Position numbers and translations under genes: made by a program. This document shows positions 54,489-64,000 of a stretch of 64,000 nucleotides of DNA, in pieces. Source of the DNA: an uncultured Alphaproteobacteria bacterium (GTDB taxonomy: Bacteria > Pseudomonadota > Alphaproteobacteria > SP197); contig OY282363.1 in assembly GCA_958295695.1 (NCBI GenBank), forward strand, positions 2,360,225 to 2,424,224, written 5' to 3'. A model generated the notes under the pieces. The model saw only the letters and a program-made list of their open reading frames with translations. It was not told the origin of the DNA and made no database searches. Every line of letters starts with the position of its first letter. The first letter of the stretch is position 1.

Positions 54489-56051
54489 ATGCCGACGCTC
54501 CACTGGCTGACGCGGGACGAGGACATCGGCGCGGCGGCGCGCGCGCCCTACCGGCTGCTGGAGGAAGCGCCGGAGCTCTCCGCCGGGGACGCGGCGGCGG
54601 ACAACATGCTGATCCACGGCGACAACCTGGAAGCGCTGAAGGCGCTGCTGCCGTTCTACGCCGGGCGGGTGAAGTGCATTTATATCGACCCGCCCTACAA
54701 CACGCGCTCGGCCTTCGCGCACTACGACGACAACCTGGAGCACGCCCAGTGGCTCGCCACGATGTGGCCGCGGCTGGAGCTCCTGCGCGACCTGCTGGCG
54801 GACGACGGCTCGATCTGGGTGCAGCTTGACGATAACGAAGCTCACTACGCCCGTGTTGTCCTTGATGAATTGATGGGGCGAAGAAATTTCGTCGCTGACA
54901 TTACTTGGAAGAAATCATATGCGGTCCGAAGCAATTCGGAATTTGTGTCGACTTCAACGGAGCATATATTCTGGTATTGCAAGGATAGAAACAGACATAT
55001 GCCGAACAAGCTACCAAGATCCGATATTCAGACTTCCCGCTTTACTAACCCCGACAACGATCCTCGCGGCCCGTGGCAATCCATCACCTTTACGATTAGT
55101 CTCTTATCTGGCGCACGGGGGCGGCAATACGCACGGACCGGAACATCACCCAACCTCTACGAAGTGACCTCCCCGGCTGGTTTGGCGATAAACCCACCGC
55201 CAGGCAGATGCTGGGCTCGGGCCAAGCCGGTCTTTGAGGAGTTCGACGCGGATGGCCGACTCTGGTGGGGGCCGAAGAAGAATCGCACACCACGTCTCAA
55301 GATGTTTTTGTCGGAGGCGGAACAAGGAGTGTTACCCACTACGCTTTGGGCCGATGGTGACGAGTACGGTTTCAATCAGGATGGCGTTCGTGAGCTTCGC
55401 GCCTTGGGCATCGCGTTCCCTACACCCAAGCCCGAACGCCTGATCCAGCGCATCCTGCACATCGCCACCGACCCCGGCGACCTCGTGCTCGACTCCTTCC
55501 TCGGCTCCGGCACCACGGCCGCCGTCGCCCACAAGATGGGCCGGCGCTGGATCGGCGTCGAGATGGGCGAGCACGCCGTCACCCACTGCGCGCCGCGCCT
55601 GAAGAAGGTCATCGAGGGCGAACAAGGCGGTATCTCCGGGGCCGTCGGCTGGAAGGGCGGCGGCGGCTTCCGCTTCCATCGCCTGGGCCCGCCCGCGTTC
55701 GACGCCGAAGGGCGCATCCGGCCGGACGTGGCCTTCCCCGTGCTCGCCGCCCACGTCTGGTTCGCCGAGACCGGCCGGCCGTGGACCGCGCCGGCCGAAC
55801 CCACCCCCTTCCTCGGGGCGCACGGGGGGCGGGGCTACGCGCTGCTCTACAACGGCGTGTTGCGCGACCGCTCCGCCGGCGGCGGCAACGTGCTGACCCG
55901 CCGCGCGCTGGCGGCCGTCCGCGCCGCCGCGGGCGGCTTCGACGGGCCGATGGTCGTCTACGCCGCGCGGTCGGCGTTCCGGGACGCGACGCTGAAGGCC
56001 GAGGGGCTGACCTTCCGGCAGACCCCCTACGACGTGACGGCGCGGGCCTGA
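54489..56051 (+). CDS. mod: Type III DNA adenine methyltransferase (Mod)
   Basis: 520 residues, beta-class N6-adenine methyltransferase. The catalytic DPPY (67-70, IYIDPPYNTRSAF) comes first, a target-recognition region follows (about 115-315), and the SAM motif FLGSGTT (LDSFLGSGTTAAV, about 334-346) comes after it. A C-terminal extension with GWKGGGGFRFHRLG is typical of Mod proteins paired with Res. It modifies one strand of an asymmetric site and guides the nuclease. The recognition region has far lower GC and different codon use from the flanks. The Res gene starts three bases after the stop. Confidence 0.9.
   Translation: MPTLHWLTRDEDIGAAARAPYRLLEEAPELSAGDAAADNMLIHGDNLEALKALLPFYAGRVKCIYIDPPYNTRSAFAHYDDNLEHAQWLATMWPRLELLRDLLADDGSIWVQLDDNEAHYARVVLDELMGRRNFVADITWKKSYAVRSNSEFVSTSTEHIFWYCKDRNRHMPNKLPRSDIQTSRFTNPDNDPRGPWQSITFTISLLSGARGRQYARTGTSPNLYEVTSPAGLAINPPPGRCWARAKPVFEEFDADGRLWWGPKKNRTPRLKMFLSEAEQGVLPTTLWADGDEYGFNQDGVRELRALGIAFPTPKPERLIQRILHIATDPGDLVLDSFLGSGTTAAVAHKMGRRWIGVEMGEHAVTHCAPRLKKVIEGEQGGISGAVGWKGGGGFRFHRLGPPAFDAEGRIRPDVAFPVLAAHVWFAETGRPWTAPAEPTPFLGAHGGRGYALLYNGVLRDRSAGGGNVLTRRALAAVRAAAGGFDGPMVVYAARSAFRDATLKAEGLTFRQTPYDVTARA
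54826..55440 (+). other. Low-GC target-recognition segment inside mod
   Basis: From about codon 113 to codon 317 the sequence contains many A/T third positions (gataacgaagctcac, gaaatcatatgcggtc), unlike the G/C-ending codons on both sides. The change is abrupt at both ends and coincides with the expected target-recognition domain, indicating replacement by recombination with a foreign allele. Confidence 0.8.
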
Positions 56052-56054
56052 CCG

Positions 56055-58703
56055 GTGGAGCTCAAGCCCTACCAGGCCGAGGCGCTCGACACGCTCCGCC
56101 GCTTCCTGGAGGAGGCGCGGACCGCCGGGCCGGCGGCGGCCTACGAACGGATCGTCCGCGAACCGGAGCTGGCGGCGCGGCTCGGGCGTTACGCCGGGAC
56201 CTACCGGCCGCTCGCCGGCCTGCCCGGCGCGCCGCACGTCTGCCTGCGCCTGCCGACCGGCGGCGGCAAGACGCTCCTCGCCGCCCACGCCGTCGCCGTC
56301 GCCCGCCGCGCCTGGATCGAGCGGGACCGTCCCCTCGTCCTGTGGCTCGCGCCGACCGCGGTCATCCGCCGCCAGACGGCGGAGGCGCTGAAGAACCCGC
56401 GCCACCCGTGCCGCCGCGCCCTCGACGCGGCGTTCGCGGGCCGGACGCGCGTCCTCGACATCGCCGACTTCGCCCAACTCCGCCCCCACGACCTGCGCGA
56501 CAGGTGCTGCGTCGTCGTCGGCACCATCCAGACGCTGCGGGTCCGGAACACCGAAGGCCGCAAGGTCTACGCCCACCACGAGGACATGGAGGCGCACTTC
56601 GCCGCCCTGCCCGCCGCCGCGACCGCCGCGCCGGGGCTGGAGCGGCTGGAGAACGGCCGGGTCAAGTTCTCCTTCGCCAACCTGCTGCATCTCCATCGCC
56701 CGCTGATGATCGTCGACGAGGCGCACAACGCCGTCACCGGGCTCACGCGCGAGATGCAGGCGCGGGTGAACCCGTGCGCGGCGATCGAGTTCACGGCCAC
56801 GCCGCGCGCCGCCTCCAACGTCCTGTTCAACGCCCGGGCGTCGGAACTGAAGCGCGAGGCGATGATCAAGCTGCCGGTGGCGCTCGCCGAGCACGAGACC
56901 TGGCAAGGCGCGGCGAACGCCGCCGTCGCCGCGCGCGCGGCGCTGGCCGAGGCGGCGAAGGCCGACCGCGGGCCTATCCGCCCGGTGGCCCTGTTCCAGG
57001 CGCAACCGAGGAACCGCGAGGTGACGGCGGAGGCGCTGAAGCGGCACCTGATCGAGGTCGAGCGCGTGCCGGAGGAACGCATCGCCGTCGCCACCGGCGA
57101 CCAGCGCGAGCTCGACGGCGTCGACCTGTTCGACCCCGCCTGCCCGGTCGAGCACGTCGTCACCGTCCAGGCCCTGAAGGAGGGCTGGGACTGCTCCTTC
57201 GCCTACGTCTTCTGCTCGGTGTCGCGGATCGGGAGCGCCGCCGACGTGGAGCAGCTCCTGGGCCGGGTGCTGCGGATGCCCTACGCCGAGCGGCGCGCGG
57301 ACGCCGCCCTGAACAAGGCCTACGCCTTCGTCTGCGAACCCACGTTCGGCGCCGCGGCGAAGGCGCTGGCGGACAAGCTGGTGGCCATGGGGTTCGAGGA
57401 GGACGAGGCGGAGGACGCCATCGAGCCGGCGCAGGCGTCGCTGGACGTGGACGCCGGCCCGCTCGCCGCGTCCGGACGGCCGCGGCCCGTGTTCCGCCAC
57501 GCGGTCGCCTTGCCGCCCGAAGCCGCGCCGGCCCTCGAGGGCGCGTTGCCGGAAGGCGCGGCGGCGCGCGCGACGGACGACGGCGCGGTCGAGATCGCGG
57601 TCGACGGTTGGGTGGACGGCGCGCGGGAGACGGCGATCCGCGACGCCCTGCCCCCGGACGCGCGGGCGGGCTTCGCGGAAGCGGCCGCGCGGTTCCGCCG
57701 CGAGGAAGGGCGCCGGTTCCCGCCGTCGGCGCGCGGAACGACGTTCGAGGTTCCGGCCCTGGCCGCGGTGGTGCAGGGGGAGCTGGAACTCGCCGACGCC
57801 GACCTGTTCATGGAGAACCACGACTGGTCGCTCTCCGACCGTCCGTTCCGGCCCGACGCGAGCGAGTTCGCGATCCGCCGGACGGCGCGCGGGTTCGAGA
57901 TCGACATCGACCGCGACCGGGTGTTCTACACGGAGACCGGCGCCGAGGCGCAACTCGCGCTCGACGTCGACGTGGAGGGCTGGACGCCGCGGAACCTGGC
58001 GCTGTGGCTCGACCGCGAGGTCCGCGCCATCGACATCGACCAGGGCGACCTGATCGCCTGGCTCTCCGATCTCGTGAACCACCTGACCGTCGCGCGCGGC
58101 CTCTCCATCGCCGCGCTCACGCGCGCCAAGTTCCAGCTCGCGCGCAAGGTCCGCGACCGGATCGCCGCCATCCGCCGCGAGGAGCGCGAGGCGGTCTACC
58201 AGCGCCACCTGTTCGCGCCGGAGGCCCGGCCGCGGGTCTCCTTCGACCGAACCTTCGCGTTCCGGGACGGCATGTACGCGGACGAGCGGCGCTACCGCGG
58301 GCGCTGGCGTCCGCGCCGGCACTTCCTCGGGGCGGACGCGGTGCCCGCCTTCGACGGCGCCGACAACGGCGAGGAAGTCCGCTGTGCCCAGGCGCTCGAC
58401 GACCTTCCCGGCGTGAAGCACTGGATCCGCAACGTCGCCCGCCACCCGGAGTCGTTCCGGCTGCCGACGGCCTCGGGCCGGTTCTACCCCGACTTCGTGG
58501 CCGAACTCGACGACGGGCGGCTGCTCGTCGTCGAATACAAGGGCGCGCACCTCGCCGACGGCGCCGACGCGGCCGGGAAGCGCGCCGTCGGCGAACTGTG
58601 GGAGCGCGCGTCCGGGGGCCGGGGCCTGTTCCTCGTCGTCGAGCGGGACATCGACGGCAAGGGCGCGCGCGAGCAACTGGCGGAGAAGGCGGGGGTCGCG
58701 TAA
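56055..58703 (+). CDS. res: Type III restriction endonuclease (Res), SF2 helicase plus nuclease
   Basis: 882 residues from a GTG start three bases after mod. SF2 helicase motifs are Walker A LRLPTGGGKTLLAAH (about 68), DEAH box MIVDEAHNAVTG, motif III FTATPRA and motif VI VEQLLGRVLRMPYA, with the type III landmark ALKEGWDCSFAYVFC. The C-terminal PD-(D/E)xK nuclease is FYPDFVAELDD...VVEYKG (about 810-830). All catalytic motifs are intact, so the system looks active. Length is slightly below typical Res (about 950-1000). Confidence 0.9.
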   Translation: MELKPYQAEALDTLRRFLEEARTAGPAAAYERIVREPELAARLGRYAGTYRPLAGLPGAPHVCLRLPTGGGKTLLAAHAVAVARRAWIERDRPLVLWLAPTAVIRRQTAEALKNPRHPCRRALDAAFAGRTRVLDIADFAQLRPHDLRDRCCVVVGTIQTLRVRNTEGRKVYAHHEDMEAHFAALPAAATAAPGLERLENGRVKFSFANLLHLHRPLMIVDEAHNAVTGLTREMQARVNPCAAIEFTATPRAASNVLFNARASELKREAMIKLPVALAEHETWQGAANAAVAARAALAEAAKADRGPIRPVALFQAQPRNREVTAEALKRHLIEVERVPEERIAVATGDQRELDGVDLFDPACPVEHVVTVQALKEGWDCSFAYVFCSVSRIGSAADVEQLLGRVLRMPYAERRADAALNKAYAFVCEPTFGAAAKALADKLVAMGFEEDEAEDAIEPAQASLDVDAGPLAASGRPRPVFRHAVALPPEAAPALEGALPEGAAARATDDGAVEIAVDGWVDGARETAIRDALPPDARAGFAEAAARFRREEGRRFPPSARGTTFEVPALAAVVQGELELADADLFMENHDWSLSDRPFRPDASEFAIRRTARGFEIDIDRDRVFYTETGAEAQLALDVDVEGWTPRNLALWLDREVRAIDIDQGDLIAWLSDLVNHLTVARGLSIAALTRAKFQLARKVRDRIAAIRREEREAVYQRHLFAPEARPRVSFDRTFAFRDGMYADERRYRGRWRPRRHFLGADAVPAFDGADNGEEVRCAQALDDLPGVKHWIRNVARHPESFRLPTASGRFYPDFVAELDDGRLLVVEYKGAHLADGADAAGKRAVGELWERASGGRGLFLVVERDIDGKGAREQLAEKAGVA

Positions 58704-58868
58704 CCGGGCGCCGACGCCCACCCGGATCGGGAACGGTCCGACGCGAACGCCCACCGGCGCGAGGGTCGTGGAGAGGCGCGCCCGGCCGAAGAAACCCTCC
58801 CGCCCCATACGCCCCGAACCGGGAGGCCGTGTCCCGGCTCGAAGTCCGGCGCTTCCCGCAAGCGGCGT

Positions 58869-59161
58869 TCCCTTCGACAGGCTCGGGGCAGGCTCTCGAT
58901 ACGGCCCTTCGGGCCACCTCGGGATGAGGGGGGTGCCTTGTTCCCGCCCAAATATCCCCCTCACCCTGAGTAGCCCTCCACAGGAGGGCGTATCGAAGGG
59001 CGTTCCTCGATACGGTCCTTCGGACCTACTCGGGATGAGGGGTATTTGTTGAGGGAATGTATTGAGGGGAGTTGTGTTCGTTCCCATCCCAAACACCTCT
59101 CACCCCGCCCAAAAACTCCCTCACCCCGGGTAGCCGCCGAAGGCGGCGTATCGAAGGGGCG
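58869..59161. repeat. Cluster of four dispersed-repeat arms
   Basis: Alternating reverse and forward arms at about 58869-58929, 58954-59001, 59005-59042 and 59094-59161 are separated by the spacer motif in both orientations (GTTCCCGCCCAAATA; GTTCCCATCCCAAACA). The stems differ (GGTCCttcGGACC, GCCGCCgaaGGCGGC and CCCTCCacaGGAGGG) yet are all complementary. It fills most of the 588-base gap between res and the fadB-like gene; no ORF there is credible. Confidence 0.75.
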
Positions 59162-59291
59162 CCCGGCGCGGCGCGCGGCCCCGGGATTCCAAACCGGGAC
59201 GCCGCCGACCGGGACAAACGATTCCGTCGAGGACGAAAACGCTATAGCGTCGCGCGGCGCACCATCGAACGCGCGGATGCGGGAGGTAAGA

Positions 59292-61406
<2,115 letters not shown>

Positions 61407-61437
61407 ACCCGGCCTCTTGGGACAAGGAACCGGAACC

Positions 61438-62622
61438 ATGCGCGAGGCCGTCATCGTTTCCACCGCACGCACGCCGATCGGCAAGGCCTACCGCGGCGCC
61501 TTCAACAACACCCACGGCGCGACGCTGACGGGCCACGTCATCGGGCGCGCCGTGGAGCGGGCCGGGATCGAGGGCGCGGAGGTCGAGGACGTCGTCATCG
61601 GCTGCGGCCTGCCCGAAGGCGCGACCGGCCACAACATGGCGCGGCTGTCGGCCATCCGCGCGGGCCTGCCGGTGACGACCGCCGCCGCCACGATCAACCG
61701 CTTCTGCAGCTCGGGCCTTCAGGCGATCAGTTCGGCGGCCCACCGCATCGTCGTCGACAAGGTCGAGTGCGCGGTCGCCGGCGGCGTCGAGCAGATCAGC
61801 CTGGTCCAGAACGAGCACATGAACCGCCACAGGGCCCGGGAGGACTGGCTGGAGGAGCACAAGCCCGAACTCTGGATGCCGATGATCGAGACCGCCGACA
61901 TCGTGGCCGAACGCTACGGAATCGGCCGCGAGCGGCAGGACGACTATGCGCTCCAGAGCCAGACGCGCACCGCCGCGGGCCAGCGGGACGGCCGCTTCGA
62001 CGACGAGATCGCGCCCCTGGCGACCGTCAAGCTGGTCCAGGACAAGGAGACCGGGGCGATCGGCGAGGAAGCCGTGACGCTCGAAAGGGACGAGGGCAAC
62101 CGGCCGGCCACGACGATGGAGGGCCTCGCCGGCCTGCAACCCGTCCGCGGCGACGGCCAAACCGTCACCGCCGGCAACGCCAGCCAGCTTTCGGACGGCG
62201 CCTCGGCCTGCGTGCTGATGGAGCGTTCGGCGGCCGAACGGCGGGGCCTGGAGCCGCTCGGGGTCTACCGCGGCATGGCGGTCTCCGGCTGCGAGCCCGA
62301 CGAGATGGGGATCGGACCGGTCTTCGCCGTGCCGAGGCTCCTGGAGCGCCACGGGCTCGCGGTCGGCGACATCGACCTCTGGGAGCTCAACGAAGCCTTC
62401 GCCGTGCAGGCGATCTACTGCCGCGACAAGCTGGGAATCGACAACGACAGGTTCAACGTGGACGGCGGCTCGATCTCGATCGGCCACCCCTACGGCATGT
62501 CGGGCGCCCGGATGACCGGACACGGCCTGATCGAGGGCAAGCGCCGGGGCGCCAGGACCCTCGTCGTGACCATGTGCATCGGCGGCGGCCAGGGCATGGC
62601 GGGACTGTTCGAGATCTGCTGA
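61438..62622 (+). CDS. Acetyl-CoA acyltransferase (thiolase)
   Basis: 394-residue thiolase that cleaves 3-ketoacyl-CoA. The nucleophile Cys is in [13 protein letters not shown], the His motif in [28 protein letters not shown] carries the second His, and the proton-transfer Cys is in [13 protein letters not shown]. The GHPYGMSG version departs slightly from the common GHPLGASG. AAGGAAC lies upstream of the ATG at 61438. Together with the FadB-type enzyme it completes one beta-oxidation turn. Confidence 0.92.
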   Translation: MREAVIVSTARTPIGKAYRGAFNNTHGATLTGHVIGRAVERAGIEGAEVEDVVIGCGLPEGATGHNMARLSAIRAGLPVTTAAATINRFCSSGLQAISSAAHRIVVDKVECAVAGGVEQISLVQNEHMNRHRAREDWLEEHKPELWMPMIETADIVAERYGIGRERQDDYALQSQTRTAAGQRDGRFDDEIAPLATVKLVQDKETGAIGEEAVTLERDEGNRPATTMEGLAGLQPVRGDGQTVTAGNASQLSDGASACVLMERSAAERRGLEPLGVYRGMAVSGCEPDEMGIGPVFAVPRLLERHGLAVGDIDLWELNEAFAVQAIYCRDKLGIDNDRFNVDGGSISIGHPYGMSGARMTGHGLIEGKRRGARTLVVTMCIGGGQGMAGLFEIC

Positions 62623-62626
62623 CGCC

Positions 62627-63712
62627 ATGGCCCCGCCGCGGCGGCCGGACCGGACCGCGCCCGACCCGGAAACCATCGACGTCCGGCCCGACGAGGCGCT
62701 CGACGTCTCCCGGCTGGAGCCGTGGCTGCGTGAGAACCTGGAGGGCGCCGAGGGAGCGCTGTCGATCCGCCAGTTCGGCGGCGGACACGCCAACCTCACC
62801 TACCTCCTGACGTTCGGCGAGCGGGAGTTCGTGCTGCGCCGGCCGCCGCTCGGCCCCGTGGCGCCCTCGGCCCACGACATGCGGCGCGAGCACCGCATCC
62901 TCTCGCGCCTGTGGCGCGCGTGGGACCTGGCTCCGCGCAGCCATGTCCTCTGCGCCGACCCCGGCGTCATCGGCGCGGACTTCCACGTGCTGGAGCGCCG
63001 CCGCGGCATCGTCCTGCGGGCGACCAATCCCGAGGTCACCGACGGCCGGCCGGAGCTCCGCCGCCGGATCGGCGAGACGATGGCCGATGTCCTGGCGGGC
63101 TTCCACCGCGTCGATCCGGACGACGTCGGCCTCGGCGACCTGGGCCGGCCGGAAGGTTTCGTCGAACGGCAGGTGGCGGGCTGGTCGAAGCGCTGGGAGG
63201 CCGCGTCCGACGACGCCGCGCCGGACGCCTCGGCCGCGATCGACTGGTTCAGGGCCGACATTCCGAAAGCCCAGGCGGCGACCTTCGTCCACAACGACTA
63301 CAAGCTCGACAACGTCATGGTCGCCGCGGACGACCCGGCCCGCGCCGTGGCCGTGCTCGACTGGGACATGTGCACCCGGGGCGACCCCCTGCTCGACCTC
63401 GCCAACCTCACGATCTACTGGAGCGAGGAAACGGACGACGGCGTCTGGCGCGAGGCGGTCTGGATGCCGACCGACAAGCCCGGCTTCCCGTCGCGCGCGG
63501 AGCTGGTGGAGCGCTACGCGGCCGGGACCGGCTTCGACGTTTCGCGCTTCGCCTGGTACGAGGCGTTCGGCCGCTTCAAGGTGGCCGTCATCCTGCAGCA
63601 GATCTACATCCGCTACCTGCGCGGCCAGACGCGGGACGAACGCTTCGCCGTGCTGGGCGGGCGCGTCGAGGCCCTGATCCGGTGCTGCGAGGAACTGATC
63701 GCGCGGACCTGA
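62627..63712 (+). CDS. APH-fold phosphotransferase, ACAD10/LvaA-like
   Basis: 361-residue kinase-fold protein. The nucleotide-binding start is SIRQFGGGHANLTYLL, the catalytic loop is FVHNDYKLDNVMV and the metal-binding motif is VLDWDMCTRGDPLLDLANL. Members linked to ACAD10/11-type dehydrogenases phosphorylate 4-hydroxyacyl-CoA so that the dehydrogenase partner can eliminate phosphate; LvaA in levulinate catabolism is similar. The likely partner dehydrogenase lies 11 kb upstream, beyond the restriction insert. It starts four bases after the thiolase stop. Confidence 0.85.
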   Translation: MAPPRRPDRTAPDPETIDVRPDEALDVSRLEPWLRENLEGAEGALSIRQFGGGHANLTYLLTFGEREFVLRRPPLGPVAPSAHDMRREHRILSRLWRAWDLAPRSHVLCADPGVIGADFHVLERRRGIVLRATNPEVTDGRPELRRRIGETMADVLAGFHRVDPDDVGLGDLGRPEGFVERQVAGWSKRWEAASDDAAPDASAAIDWFRADIPKAQAATFVHNDYKLDNVMVAADDPARAVAVLDWDMCTRGDPLLDLANLTIYWSEETDDGVWREAVWMPTDKPGFPSRAELVERYAAGTGFDVSRFAWYEAFGRFKVAVILQQIYIRYLRGQTRDERFAVLGGRVEALIRCCEELIART

Positions 63713-63723
63713 CGCCCCCCGGC

Positions 63724-63742
63724 GGCGGCCCGTCAGGCCGCC
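63724..63742. terminator. Short bidirectional hairpin
   Basis: GGCGGCC and GGCCGCC around CGTCA, between the convergent kinase and msrA genes and overlapping the msrA stop region. The stem is short but fully paired. Confidence 0.45.
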
Positions 63743-64000
63743 CCGAAGCCGAAGAAGCGGGAGCGGCGTTTCTCCATGAAACGCTGGTGGTAGTCCTCGG
63801 CGCGCCAGAAGGTCGGCGCATCGACGATCTCGGTGACGATCGCGCGCCCGTCGCGGCGGGCGGCCCGCCGCGCCTCCCGCGACGCCTCGGCCGCCGCGCG
63901 CTGGCCCGCGTCGTGGGTGAAGATCGCGGAGCGGTACTGGGGCCCGGCGTCCGGCCCCTGACGGTTGAGCGACGTGGGATCGTGGATGTCCCAGAACACC
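63733..64000 (-). CDS. msrA: Peptide methionine sulfoxide reductase MsrA, C-terminal part
   Basis: Only the last 89 or so residues are inside the window; the catalytic GCFW region lies beyond the right edge. The visible part has the family signature WDIHDPTSLNRQGPDAGPQY, RSAIFTHD, IVTEIVDAPTFWRAEDYHQ and a basic end. It repairs oxidised methionine (S-sulfoxide) in proteins. Confidence 0.88.
   Translation of the reverse strand, partial: VFWDIHDPTSLNRQGPDAGPQYRSAIFTHDAGQRAAAEASREARRAARRDGRAIVTEIVDAPTFWRAEDYHQRFMEKRRSRFFGFGAA

Noticed and set aside
55332-59096. 1254-codon open frame on the minus strand across mod and res
   Set aside because: It is antisense to mod and res, both with complete motif sets. 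Its translation is repetitive Arg/Gly/Ala/Pro/Val, as expected from codon bias in very GC-rich DNA.

Overview
The window is gene-dense, very GC-rich DNA from what looks like an alphaproteobacterium. The conserved run histone-deacetylase-like / xseB / ispA / dxs / tlyA, the many amine, betaine and sulfonium catabolic genes, and the dispersed CTTCGA / CCCGAGTAG intergenic repeats all point that way. I see no rRNA, tRNA, CRISPR array, insertion sequence or prophage. The genus cannot be given from the sequence alone.

Layout. 1-8.8 kb: end of a thiamine-type ABC ATPase, a Nudix hydrolase, a transsulfuration pair (cystathionine beta-synthase and a gamma-lyase/synthase) split by an antisense amidase, an XRE/S24-like regulator with a dead protease centre, an omega-aminotransferase and an FAD amine oxidase. 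9.1-14 kb: the isoprenoid operon. 14.1-23.1 kb (minus strand): a polyamine-type ABC transporter, a phytanoyl-CoA-type dioxygenase, two glutamine-synthetase-family ligases and an unknown protein. 23.2-26.2 kb: a two-component sodium:solute symporter and two small proteins. 26.4-31.8 kb: a three-gene operon for a rearranged, fused glutamate-synthase-like enzyme. 31.9-33.4 kb: remnant of a type I restriction R subunit. 33.4-42.9 kb: cupin, acyl-CoA dehydrogenase, decayed small ORFs, sulfatase, a trimethylamine-dehydrogenase-family flavoprotein, phosphonoacetaldehyde hydrolase and a TcuA-like dehydrogenase. 43-48.3 kb: a DmdA-like DMSP demethylase facing a DddP-like DMSP lyase, then two FAD oxidoreductases.

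48.6-63.7 kb looks like one acyl-CoA degradation cluster: CoA ligase and acyl-CoA dehydrogenase on the left, FadB-type bifunctional enzyme, thiolase and an APH-fold kinase on the right. It is interrupted by a 7 kb defence-type insert (51.6-58.7 kb) with two tandemly duplicated membrane-anchored pentapeptide-repeat proteins and a type III restriction-modification pair. The duplication carried along the first 35 codons of the methyltransferase gene, which survive between the copies, and the target-recognition part of the methyltransferase is much less GC-rich than its ends. The last bases hold the 3' end of msrA.

Taken together the region appears specialised for small methylated or aminated carbon sources (amines via glutamyl-amide chemistry, DMSP, sulfate esters, phosphonates) feeding one-carbon and acyl-CoA metabolism, with a mobile restriction island inserted. 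The strongest candidates for something undescribed are the duplicated pentapeptide / type III RM module, the permuted and fused glutamate-synthase operon, and the TMADH-like enzyme that has lost most of its aromatic substrate cage. All functions are read from sequence and remembered family features; no database search was run.
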